Of a DNA stretch of 64,000 nucleotides, positions 43,874-53,353 are shown piece after piece. The notes beneath the pieces are model-generated. The model was not told where the DNA came from and did no database searches. It saw only the letters and a list, made by a program, of their open reading frames with translations. The translations under genes and the position numbers were made by a program. Each line of letters opens with the position of its first letter. The first letter of the stretch is position 1. Source of the stretch: Prunus persica (Eukaryota; Streptophyta; Magnoliopsida; Rosales; Rosaceae). The stretch spans positions 26,748,281 through 26,812,280 of the forward strand of contig NC_034014.1 in the NCBI RefSeq assembly GCF_000346465.2. Direction: 5' to 3'.

Positions 43874-46066
43874 ATGGGGGTTGATGATTTTTTCAACCCT
43901 CATGGAGGTAGCACCACCGACTCCTTCTCTCATTCTCCACCAACCATCATTGAGTTGAGTGCCCAGATGGCTCCGCTCCTACAGATGCAGACTTTGACTC
44001 TGAACCCGATCCAGAATCAGGATCCTTTTTTGACGACCCCGACCCCGACCCTGACTATGACGACGACAACCCCGACCCCGACCCCGACTATGACGACGAC
44101 GACCCCGACCCCAACCCCAACCCCGACTATGACGACGACGACCCCGACCCCGACTCCGAAGACGACCCCGACCCCCACTCCGATGATGACCCCAAACCCG
44201 AATTTGTCTCTGATTCAGACCCTGATCCCAATTTCGACTCCGACTCCGGCCCCGACTCAGGCTCAGATTCCGATCTCAATTCCTACTCAACCTGTATCCT
44301 ATGCATCTTCCGCTGCACAAATTATGACTTCTAGACTAACGACCCCGACACATGGACTAGATTGCGCATATTGTGGTGATCCACGACACACTTGCGAGAC
44401 TTGTTTTAAATCGCATGGCTACCCCAATTGGTGGGCTACTCTTATAGATCAAGGACAATGCAATATGACCAGTAATGGTACTGGTTATGGATTCCATACT
44501 TCCGATAAGATTGATTCCAGGAGCTGGATAATTGATTCCGGTGCAACTGATCATATGACGTTTGATCCTGATGATTTTCTGAATACTACACAACCTCGAC
44601 GAACCTGTATTGCAAATGCCAATGGTGTTACTTATCCTGTGACAGGGGCTGGCACTGTTGCACTCTCATCCTCTCTCACACTGTCTAATACTTTACTTGT
44701 TCCATCTTTATCCACTAAATTATTGTCAGTTAGTCAGCTTACTGAACAATTGAATTGTTGTGTACTCATTTACCCGAGTTTTTGTTTGCTTCAGGATATT
44801 CACACTAAGGAGATTCTTGGTCGTGGTACTAAGAGAGGGGGGCTATATTATGTCGATGACTTCAGTCCCGGCATGGCTAACAGCGTGACACATCCCTTTG
44901 ATAGCAAACAAAAGCAAATCTGGTTGTGGCACCGTCGATTGGGACATCCTTCTTTTAGTTATATGAAGCATCTTATACCAGATTTATTCTCAGGTTTCAA
45001 GGACTCTGACTTCACATGTGATACTTGTATTTTGGCCAAGAGTCACCGTGTGCCCTACCCGTTGAGTACGAACAAGTGTACTACTCCATTTACGTTAATT
45101 CACTCTGATGTCTGGGGACCTTCTCCTATCACTGCTCCTTCTGGTGTTCGATGGTTTGTCACATTCATCGATGATTGTACACGGATGACATGGCTTTATT
45201 TGCTGAAGAATAAAAACGAAGTGTTTTCCTGTTTTCAGTCCTTCCACAAACAGATGAAAACTCAGTTTAATGCTCAAATCCAGATTCTTCGCTCCGACAA
45301 TGGTGGAGAATTTGTCAATCATGACTTTCAGACTTACTTCCAACAACATGGAATTATCCATGAGACGACTTGTCCTCAGACACCACAACAAAATGGTGTT
45401 GCTGAACGAAAGAATCGACATCTTCTTGAAACCGCCCGAGCACTTCTGATTGGCGCTCATGTTCCTCGCCATCACTGGGATGATGCTATTGTCACCGCAG
45501 TTCATCTGATCAACCGCATGCCTTCTAGTGTACTGACCTTTAAAACTTCCTTACAGGTGCTTGCACAACACAGACCTCTGCCTTCTGTTTTGGTACTCAC
45601 ACCCCGAATCTTTGGATGTGTGGCTTTCGTTCATCTCCACAAAAATCAACGTAGCAAACTTGATCCATGTGCGCTTCGTTGTGTTTTTGTGGGTTATGCC
45701 ACTCATCAGAAAGGCTACCGTTGTTATCACCCTCCTACCCAACGAACCTATGTCACTTTGGATGTGACCTTTCTGGAATCTGAGCTGTTCTTCCATGACC
45801 CATCATCCAATTCTACACTTCAGGGGGAGATACGAAGTGAAGAGCAGAATTGGAGCAACTTGGAAAATCAAGAAATTCTCCTTTGTACAGAAATGATTGA
45901 TCATTCCGAGTCTGGAGCACGAGATTACTCTCTGTCGAAAAGCGACCAATCGCCCATTCATAGCGATCAATTGCCTGACCCACCTGATCCACGCGAAGAT
46001 ATTTCTGATCCGAGTCTCACACTTACAGACAATACAGAACAAGAAGATGAAGACCCCCCCCTCTAA
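43874..46066 (+). CDS. Copia gag-like leader, protease and integrase
   Basis: 730-residue frame. The first about 160 residues replace a normal gag: only a Thr/Pro repeat (TPTPTPTM units, 44026-44240) and then a zinc-knuckle-like CAYCGDPRHTCETC; no UBN2-type capsid domain is visible. Protease DSGATDHMT is at 44533. The GAG-pre-integrase zinc motif (LWHRRLGHPSF, then CDTCILAK) follows, then the integrase core with HSDVWGP, RSDNGGEF and NGVAERKNRH, the D,D,E set. The frame ends at 46066, just after a run of eight C, before the reverse transcriptase, whose frame is offset by one. A real copia polyprotein is continuous. Confidence 0.9.
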   Translation: MGVDDFFNPHGGSTTDSFSHSPPTIIELSAQMAPLLQMQTLTLNPIQNQDPFLTTPTPTLTMTTTTPTPTPTMTTTTPTPTPTPTMTTTTPTPTPKTTPTPTPMMTPNPNLSLIQTLIPISTPTPAPTQAQIPISIPTQPVSYASSAAQIMTSRLTTPTHGLDCAYCGDPRHTCETCFKSHGYPNWWATLIDQGQCNMTSNGTGYGFHTSDKIDSRSWIIDSGATDHMTFDPDDFLNTTQPRRTCIANANGVTYPVTGAGTVALSSSLTLSNTLLVPSLSTKLLSVSQLTEQLNCCVLIYPSFCLLQDIHTKEILGRGTKRGGLYYVDDFSPGMANSVTHPFDSKQKQIWLWHRRLGHPSFSYMKHLIPDLFSGFKDSDFTCDTCILAKSHRVPYPLSTNKCTTPFTLIHSDVWGPSPITAPSGVRWFVTFIDDCTRMTWLYLLKNKNEVFSCFQSFHKQMKTQFNAQIQILRSDNGGEFVNHDFQTYFQQHGIIHETTCPQTPQQNGVAERKNRHLLETARALLIGAHVPRHHWDDAIVTAVHLINRMPSSVLTFKTSLQVLAQHRPLPSVLVLTPRIFGCVAFVHLHKNQRSKLDPCALRCVFVGYATHQKGYRCYHPPTQRTYVTLDVTFLESELFFHDPSSNSTLQGEIRSEEQNWSNLENQEILLCTEMIDHSESGARDYSLSKSDQSPIHSDQLPDPPDPREDISDPSLTLTDNTEQEDEDPPL

Positions 46067-46068
46067 CT

Positions 46069-47660
46069 CAACAGTACCAACAGACCAATCTCTTGAGAAT
46101 ATCCTTGAGTTGTCTGCTATCCATATTCCAACCAAGGTCTCTGAAGCATTGAAAGATCCTAAGTGGGTCCAAGCTATAAAAGAGGAGATGAAAGCCCTTG
46201 AGAAAAATCAGACTTGGACATTGGAGATTATACCCCGAGGAAAAAAGACTATCGGATGTAGATGGGTGTTTACTATAAAACACAATGCAGATGGATCTAT
46301 CGAGCGATACAAGGCAAGACTTGTGGCAAAAGGGTACACACAGACCTATGGTATAGACTATGAAGAAACCTTTGCTCCCGTTGCAAAGTTAAACACCGTC
46401 AGAGTCTTATTGTCCCTTGCAGCTAATTTAGATTGGCCACTACACCAGTTTGATGTAAAGAATGCTTTTCTACATGGCGAACTCACGGAGGAGGTGTACA
46501 TGGACATTCCTCCTGGATATAATACTACTCAGACTGGAACAGTTTGCAGGTTACGAAAAGCATTGTATGGATTGAAACAGTCACCACGTGCATGGTTTGG
46601 ACGGTTCACCATGGCAATGAAGAATAATGGTTTCAAACAGTGCAACTCAGATCATACTTTGTTCTTGAAACATCGAAAAGGGAAGGTAACAGCATTAATA
46701 ATTTATGTTGATGATATGATTATTACTGGGAATGATAAACAGGAAATATCACAGCTACAAGACTATCTGGCTACGGAGTTTGAGATGAAGGATCTAGGTG
46801 GACTCAAGTATTTCTTGGGAATTGAGGTGGCTCGATCGCAGCAAGGCATATTTCTCTCTCAAAGGAAATATGTCTTAGACTTGTTGACAGACACAGGAAT
46901 GCTAGATTGTAAACCTGCGGACACTCCTATTATTCAGAATCATCATCTTGGAGAATATCCGGATCAAGTTCCAACTAACAAAGAAAGATACCAAAGGTTA
47001 GTGGGAAGATTGATCTATTTGTCACATACTCGACCAGACATTGCTTATGCGGTGAGCGTTGTCAGTCAATTTATGCACTCTCCAAGTGAAGACCATATGA
47101 ATGCAGTTCTTCGGATACTTAGATATTTGAAGTGTGCACCTGGAAAAGGACTTATGTTCTCAAAGCATGGTCATCTAAATATTGATGGTTATTCAGATGC
47201 AGATTGGGCAGGTAATGTAACAGATAGAAAATCCACATCGGGTTACTTCACATTCGTGGGAGGTAATTTGGTGACATGGAGAAGCAAGAAACAGAATGTA
47301 GTAGCTTTATCCAGTGCAGAAGCTGAGTTCAGAGGCATGACTAAAGGGATTTGTGAACTTCTTTGGTTAAGAAAGTTGCTTACTGAACTTGGGTATAAAC
47401 CTACATCCACAATGAATCTCTTTTGTGATAACAAGGCTGCTATAGCCATTGCACAGAATCCGGTTCAGCATGATCGTACTAAACATGTTGAGGTGGATCG
47501 ACACTTCATCAAACAAAAGCTTGAGGCTAAAGTGTTTCAGTTTCCTTTTGTGAAATCCGAGGATCAATTGGCGGATATTTTGATAAAGGCGATTTCCAGT
47601 AAAGCATTCCACAATTCACTAGATCAGTTGGGCATTGGCGACATCTATGCACCAACGTGA
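46069..47660 (+). CDS. Copia reverse transcriptase and RNase H
   Basis: Open frame continuing the polyprotein in a different phase (the frame itself is open from 45897, but the earlier part overlaps the upstream frame and reads as nonsense). The RT starts with WVQAIKEEMKALEKNQTW, then YKARLVAKGYTQ and the catalytic YVDDMIITG (46705). RNase H shows GYSDADWAGN, ALSSAEAEFRG and DNKAAIAIA. It ends 7 bases before the right LTR. There is no ATG of its own at the boundary. The offset at the C-run is either a sequencing error, a true inactivating indel, or less likely programmed frameshifting. Confidence 0.88.
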
Positions 47661-47667
47661 GGGGGAG
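47657..47667 (+). promoter_or_regulatory. Polypurine tract of copia element
   Basis: A purine run GTGAGGGGGAG directly before the right LTR; it overlaps the stop codon of the polyprotein. It primes plus-strand synthesis. Confidence 0.85.
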
Positions 47668-47901
47668 TGTTGGCGTGACTTGTGGATATTGACTTACTTT
47701 CCTTACACACTAAGAATTCCTATTATAATTGTAATTGATTTACTTTAATTCCTGATTTCCTACTGCAAATAGATTTAGGAATTTATTATTTACTTGCCCA
47801 TTCAGGTTTCGTTGTATTATAAATATGACCTCCTACAAGGAGAAGAATACACAGAAAATTCCCACAAACAAATATTCTCTCATAGTTTTCATATTTTAGC
47901 A
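47668..47901 (+). repeat. Right LTR of copia element
   Basis: Identical to the left LTR except for one base that I can find, 234 bp, followed by the ATAAA duplication. Confidence 0.95.
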
Positions 47902-48283
47902 ATAAAGATTCAGACCATGTGTTTTAAAAGTCAGATTCATACTATTTGTTCTCAGTTTTCAAAGCTCTTGGAAGAAAGATTTGAAAAAACTAAGAACAAA
48001 TAATCCGAATTCATTGTACAGAGGCAATTTATTTATTTATTTATATCTAATTGTGATATGCCAACTTTTCAGCCATTAGATTAAATTTAAACGACATCAT
48101 TAGTTAACAGACCTCTTTAACTTAAAAGAGAATTTGCTTGAATTAATAATTAAAGGGTGTTTTAGGAATAATGGTGGGTGAAAAGATATGATTTGTTTTT
48201 TTCAAATTTACATAGTGAGTGGGAAGATAAGGTGGATAGAAAAATAGAACATGTGGGTGGAAATAGCAGCACTCATAAGAAAA

Positions 48284-48776
48284 AGGAAAAAGAATGAGTA
48301 TGTTGACCTTTTGCATTTTCCATTATTTTGCAATTTAATTGTTTGTGGACGTAAACTGAACCTGTTATATATGGAAAATCCTCAATGTGAAGATTACGTA
48401 TATAATTTATTACAAATTGATTAAGTAAATACAAGGAGAGAATCTGATTTGGATAACAAATTACCTACTTTATCTTTGCCATGTAACGTTGATATTGACT
48501 CGTGATTTGTAGTGTTTTTTTTTTTTTTTTTGGTTGAGAAAAAGCGATAGTAGTTTATTAATGAAATATATCATAGTACAAAGTCATAAAAGAGCCAAAA
48601 TAGGTACAACATCTTTAGTGACCAAATACAACAACATGTTAATTAGATCTGGAGAGAATTACGCTTTAACCAACAAATACTCAACCCCCTAATTTAGCAT
48701 CTCGAAGGACTTAATAAGGAATTAGTTCATACCAAAAGAGCCTCAACTTTAAAATTGAGGTAAAATTATCGAACGG
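48284..48776. repeat. Duplicated promoter flank of phytocyanin gene 2
   Basis: From about 48420 the sequence runs parallel to 38025-38360 upstream of gene 1 (AAATACAAGGAGAGAATCTG, CATATCATAGTAC-type words, GGACTTAATAAGGAATTA). The gene was therefore duplicated with at least 0.5 kb of its promoter. Confidence 0.75.
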
Positions 48777-48785
48777 TATATAAAA
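48777..48785 (+). promoter_or_regulatory. TATA box of phytocyanin gene 2
   Basis: TATATAAAA, 138 bases upstream of the ATG, the same position as in gene 1. Confidence 0.65.
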
Positions 48786-48922
48786 GCCCATAAATCTCCT
48801 TAAATATCCATATATGCAAAAAAAAGTTAATGCAGGATAGGGTAAATGCTCTATAAATTGAATTGCAATGTGATTTTGAATTTGGATTTAGCCTTATTGC
48901 AATCTAGAGAAGGTTAAAAAAG

Positions 48923-49425
48923 ATGTCTATTGGAATGAGCAAACTTGTGGTCATTGGAATTAGTCTTTTTGTATGCTTGCTGTTACAATGTGAAGAAATC
49001 TATGGAAAAGAATATTTAGTGGGGGATGAGAAAAGATGGAATCCAGATACTAATTTATCTAGTTGGCCTGAAGGCAAAAAGTTCAAGGCTGGAGATGTAT
49101 TGAGTAAGATATATACTGGACTGGTTTCATTTCTTTCTTTATCCCTTTCATAATTTATTCTTTTAGCGTTTAAGTTTTTGAATAATTGGATTGGTTATTT
49201 ATTTAATTTTTTTGAACAGATTTTCAGTACACCAGTCACTTATTCGACGTAGTTGCTCTTGGCAATTATCCAGGGTACGAGGCATGTGACCCTTATCCTG
49301 TTCCAAAGAAAATATATTCTTCTGGAAACGATTATGTGGTATTAGAGAAAGGCACAAACTCCTTCGTACCTTTTGATGTATCTTATTGCAAGCGTGGAAT
49401 GAAACTTCAAGTTGAGGCTGAGTAA
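48923..49425 (+). CDS. Phytocyanin-like protein, second copy
   Basis: Two exons: 48923-49103 and 49220-49425, 128 residues, one codon shorter than gene 1 (one Tyr lost in the PGY(Y)EACD loop). Signal peptide and domain are as in gene 1: EYLVGDEKRW, SSWPEGKKFKAGDVL, SHLFDVVALGNY, FVPFDVSYCKRGMK. Besides the Pro and Tyr substitutions at the copper Cys and second His, the first copper His is also Asp here, so only the Met of the type 1 copper set remains. The frame and splice sites are intact. This is the furthest from copper binding of the copies. Function is unknown; it is probably secreted. Confidence 0.84.
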
Positions 49426-49799
49426 TTATTTTCTTATAGAAACCTCATTTAGGTGTGTCTCAATAAAGCAGTGATATGCTAAATATAAACAAATAATTGG
49501 AGCTTCAAGATTAGCCCTTTGTCTGTTTTTGCTTTTAAAATTTGGAAATATGATAAGGGTAAACCAGTAAGGTTGGATTCAAATTTTTTTAGTTGTGCAA
49601 TATTAATTACTTTTGCCATTTGCTTTTAAAACTATGCAATCTTAATTTGGTTAATAATATCAGGCTGGATGCCAAATAGAAAATATTACAAAAGAGGATA
49701 ACGAAATTCATGGTTAGCATAATATTGTGAAAATCATGAAGTTGAAGATCTACGCGGTTATGAATTGGGTCTTATGATTTTACTTAATATTAAGTTTAC
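49426..49799. other. 3' flank of phytocyanin gene 2
   Basis: Starts with the flank shared by all copies (CAGTGATATGCTAAATATAAA), then becomes unrelated AT-rich DNA. No gene. Confidence 0.5.
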
Positions 49800-50090
49800 A
49801 CTAATTTGTCGTCTGCCTAAGTTTTATCTCCTTCCTATTTCTTCAGTTTTCTCTGGGTTATCAAAGAAGAAAACCAAGGAATACTGAAATTAAGATGTGC
49901 TTCCAAGTTGAATACTATCCATAACGGATAGATGAGGTTGTTCCTCGGTTTGAGCTGCCCATTCAGATACTATGCTCAAATGCCCAATGCAGCAAGAAAT
50001 TTAGGGGGCCACACCTTGTCAAAACATGATGTGTATGAGGATGGTTGAACTGTTACATTCTGGAGAATGTATACTAAAAGCTATCAGCCA
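49800..50090 (+). repeat. Partial duplicate of the CIPK 5' leader
   Basis: Matches 52990-53310 upstream of the CIPK gene (TCAGTTTTCTCTGGGTTATC, CAAATGCCCAATGCAGCAAG, AAACATGATGTGTATGAGGA in order). It lacks about 45 bases in the middle and has an internal stop where the leader copy is open. The kinase itself was not copied here. Confidence 0.8.
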
Positions 50091-50559
50091 ATGGTGGCAC
50101 GCCTATTTTTACCAAGCTACTAAGATCACTCTGAGGACTATTGTTTGGGCCCCAAGTAAACCCTTAACTTAGCGCTTGATCAACCGCCCACACACTTCTG
50201 GGGTGAACATGAATTGGGCATCTCATAAGCAATGAGTTCAATATAGCAGACCATATTTGAAAATCATTGAGAAGACATGTGAAAATGAACATGCCAAATT
50301 GCCAACACTAAGTATATATATTTTTTTGCATAAACTCAGAATCAAGAACCACTAATGGAATGGAACACCAAATTTTTCAAAACAAATCTGTATTATTGCA
50401 CTCACAAAGCTCAATTACTCTTTAAACCAGAAACAAAAAAAATTCATCTTTGCTTTGATTCAGTGGACCCAATTTTGGAAGGACTTGCTGGGATGGGAAA
50501 ATATTCATTATTTTCAGAACACATCATAAGCAACTTTTTTAAATAGTGATACCAATCCC
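50091..50559. other. Intergenic, no gene seen
   Basis: AT-rich sequence between two duplicated blocks. Nothing recognised. Confidence 0.4.
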
Positions 50560-51080
50560 ACAAACTGACCCTAAATCCAAGTAAGCCTGAGAGAGACTAG
50601 AAGGTTCAAACGAAGCCGAGTACATGCTTTGCTCTTTCTTCCGTTGCTAGAGAAATTAAAGAGAAAAATTGGTAGGAATTTTGTTGGTTTCAGGAACATG
50701 AAGCTTCCCTGGCTGGCCTATTTCCAATACCCACATGTTTTTCAAGTGGTTTCGAAAGACCATTATCCTAACTCTTTTTTTCACAGTTTGGCTGTGGCTA
50801 TGGCCTCATATTAGACTTTGATTTCAATCCCTTTTTCTTTTCTTTTTTCTGTTTCCAATACATTCCCTCTTTCATTTTGTTTATTACATGATTCATAATT
50901 GATTGCATGAATACTTTTTGTTCTTCAATCATATATAAAATTGAAAGTGGGTTTATGTTACGTCAAAACAGAGATTAGGTGGCTTCTCCTTCATATAATT
51001 TATCAAATTAAATCAGAAGTCTCCCAAGGATCCATTCAGAAATGAAAAGTGATACAATCCTCTATCCAAAAAAAGCATAT
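50560..51080. repeat. Diverged duplicate of 29690-30060
   Basis: Same ordered words as the block beside the peroxidase gene, including TTTTTCAAGTGGTTT and later TTTATCAAATTAA and AAGGATCCA. The insertions differ between copies. It is non-coding. Confidence 0.7.
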
Positions 51081-52116
51081 GGTACAATGACCAAAACACC
51101 GTTCCCTATAAGATTGGCTTCCGCTAATTAGAAGGCTAGTTATGTCATTGAATTGTATGGAACACAGCAAGCAACTCACTCCAAGAGGACTGTGGGCCCA
51201 AACCAAATTACGTGGGCTCTCCACAGTGGGGACACGTGGGCTTGTGTGTTGACCGACAATTGCTGAGCGAAACGTGTATGGTGGGTATCCAATCCAGTTG
51301 ATGCCTTAAATGGGTGGACTGCCAGTGACCTGAGGAAGGTGAAACCCGGAGTCCTACTAAATACCAAATTTTTAACAATAAAAAAAAATTCTACTTTCAT
51401 GTTATCGCCTCCTGATTGGTTTCTGTTTGACACTGTGACACTGGAAGATGCTGAGTCATGAAGCTTCACGGGGCCCCACCTACCCAATTATACATGCACT
51501 TGACACATGCACCCGACCCAAGTTTGAATTTTCTTCCCATCTTTTTGTTTTTAGTTTTTTAGCTTTATTAGGTGAGCAAATTATGAGTGTTATTAGTATG
51601 TATAGGAGAATTGAATTATGATTAATTTGACTATTAAAATGATGCCACTTGCAAATCAATGATTAAGAGTTCGCTAGCATCCAATTAAAAAGAGTTTAAT
51701 CTAAGGTAGTGGCACATACAAAAGTTGAAAACATGGGTCCTGGGATTTGCTTAAGCAAACAAAGTTATGATTTTGTAGTAATCCAATGTATTAATGCCTT
51801 TTTTTTTTCTTTATAAAAAAAAATTTATGAGGAGATTGGCTACTCTCATTATTAGCGTCATGCTATATCCACAACTTCAAACCGGAAAGACTTATGCGTG
51901 GCATTCAACTGCCAGTTGCTATTAGTATGAATTTATGTAGGAAATTACATATTGCATACCAATAAGAACTGCTGATAGCAGGACTCAAACACTAATTAGA
52001 CTACACACAGTGCAAAGACTTTACCAACTCAACAAACCTTCATTCATTTAATACTTTAATACCATAGCTTCATTGGGATTTAATAATGTATTAATAATAT
52101 AAATCTTCAAAATTAA
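51081..52116. other. Intergenic, promoter region of CIPK
   Basis: No gene seen. A minus-strand open frame at 51176-51487 has no family features. AT-rich, ending in the CIPK promoter. Confidence 0.45.
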
Positions 52117-52124
52117 TATAAAAA
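52117..52124 (+). promoter_or_regulatory. TATA box of CIPK gene
   Basis: TATAAAAA about 1.2 kb upstream of the ATG. It is followed by a leader exon that appears to end at 52421 (TTTCAAG before GTAAAGTT), so the leader is spliced. Confidence 0.55.
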
Positions 52125-52421
52125 GGGTGACACCTTTGTCTTGTATATGTGAACAAGTGAGTGGCTTTCCTGTAATCTCATCTCAGGACGGAAGGGTTGA
52201 AGAAGACAGAGGAGAAGTAATTATTGGTTGGCGCTGGCGCGTTAGGCTGCGCAGAAACAAGAGGTACACAGCGCACTAGAGGGAGGGCCATAGGGTTTTG
52301 GCTTTTCCTATTAAAGCTCAACTCAACTCAACCAAAACCATAAACATTCCAACCTCTCGCCTCATTGTGTTCCAATTCTCTTCTGCATCAACTGTGAGAG
52401 AATTTCTACTCGAATTTCAAG

Positions 52422-53353
52422 GTAAAGTTCAAATCTTTTCTTCAATTCTAGCTGGTTCTTATTGCTCCTATAAAACTATGAAATTTTGTTTATTATCAGT
52501 TTTTGTTTCTCAATATTTTCTTGTTTGGTTCCCTTGAAAATTGAATCTGGGAAATTTATATGAGTTTAAGCAATGGAAGGCAGGTGGTTTCCAATTTCCT
52601 GATGGTATTATGAAGTCCTGTTTCTCTTCTAAAATCAGGAAGAAAAAAAAAAAAATTGACCCGCCCAGGCCACCTAGCGCCTAGGCGCCGCCTAGGCCGA
52701 TTTTTCTAACACTGTTTTTAAGATGTAGAAATACTTGCTGAAGTTCATAGCTTGCCAATAGAATGATGCATAAACTGACAATATTGTGAAATGTTAAAGT
52801 TTGCTTGACAGAATTGTTATTATTTATTGCGAATAATATGCATTCTTTTTCAAATTCTTTTGTGAATCACGCACCAAGTTTAGGCATGTGAAGGCTCAAA
52901 GATCATTTCTTTCCTTTATTCTCTCAGGTCAAAATCTGATATATTTATTGGGGAGTTGGAAAGCTTTAACTGATTGCTATCTGGTTTCTCGTCCGCCTAA
53001 GTTTCATCTACTTCATCTTCTTCAGTTTTCTCTGGGTTATCAAAGAAGAAAACCAGGGAATGCTGAAAGATGTGCTTCAAAGTTGACAACTCTCCATTAC
53101 TGATTGATGAGGTTGTAGCTCTGTTTGAGCTGCCCTTGTTCATCAATGATGAGACTGAACAAACCCACAGTCCATTCAGATTCTATGCTCAAATGCCCAA
53201 TGCAGCAAGAAATTTAGGGGGCCACACCTTATCAAAACATGATGTCTATGAGGATGGTTGAACTTTTACGTTCTTGAGAATATAGTTTCTGTATTATATA
53301 CTACGCTATCAGGTAGAAGTAGCTTCTGCTGTGTACAAGAATAGTAGCCTTAA
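52422..53353 (+). promoter_or_regulatory. CIPK leader intron and leader with upstream ORF
   Basis: A leader intron probably starts at 52422; TTCTCTCAG at 52919-52927 is a candidate acceptor. Inside the intron (52661-52710) is another GCCTAG/CCTAGG module ending GGCCGATTTTT. The later leader holds a 63-codon ATG frame (53070-53261) ending 92 bases before the kinase ATG, which could reduce translation of the kinase. The uORF includes FRFYAQMPNAARNLGGH. Its duplicate at 49.8 kb is broken. Confidence 0.5.

Larger units (their letters stand above)
43581..47901 (+). mobile_element. Young Ty1/copia retrotransposon, 4.3 kb
   Basis: LTRs 43581-43814 and 47668-47901, 234 bp each, differ at one position that I can see (T or C at offset 34). 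Flanked by ATAAA duplications (43576-43580 and 47902-47906). The primer site TGGTATCAGAGC starts directly after the left LTR; the purine tract GAGGGGGAG precedes the right LTR. Inside is the copia order protease, integrase, reverse transcriptase, RNase H. The capsid domain is missing and the frame is offset once at 46050 (see the coding entries). The near-identical LTRs mean a recent insertion. Confidence 0.96.
43000..48274. mobile_element. Non-autonomous Mutator-like element (about 0.95 kb) split by copia
   Basis: Perfect 9-bp target duplication ATAAGAAAA (42991-42999 and 48275-48283), as in Mutator-like elements. Terminal inverted repeats of about 52 bases, 44 identical: left TAGTGTTGCTATTTCCAC..., right (reversed) GAGTGCTGCTATTTCCAC.... 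Without the copia insertion and its duplication the element is about 949 bases, non-coding and AT-rich. Its transposase must come from elsewhere. The nested copia element proves that it was here first. Confidence 0.85.

Noticed and set aside
45897..46068. Start of an independent copia ORF2
   Set aside because: The frame begins at TTG and the overlapping part reads as nonsense beside a good integrase frame; the simple view is one polyprotein with an offset.
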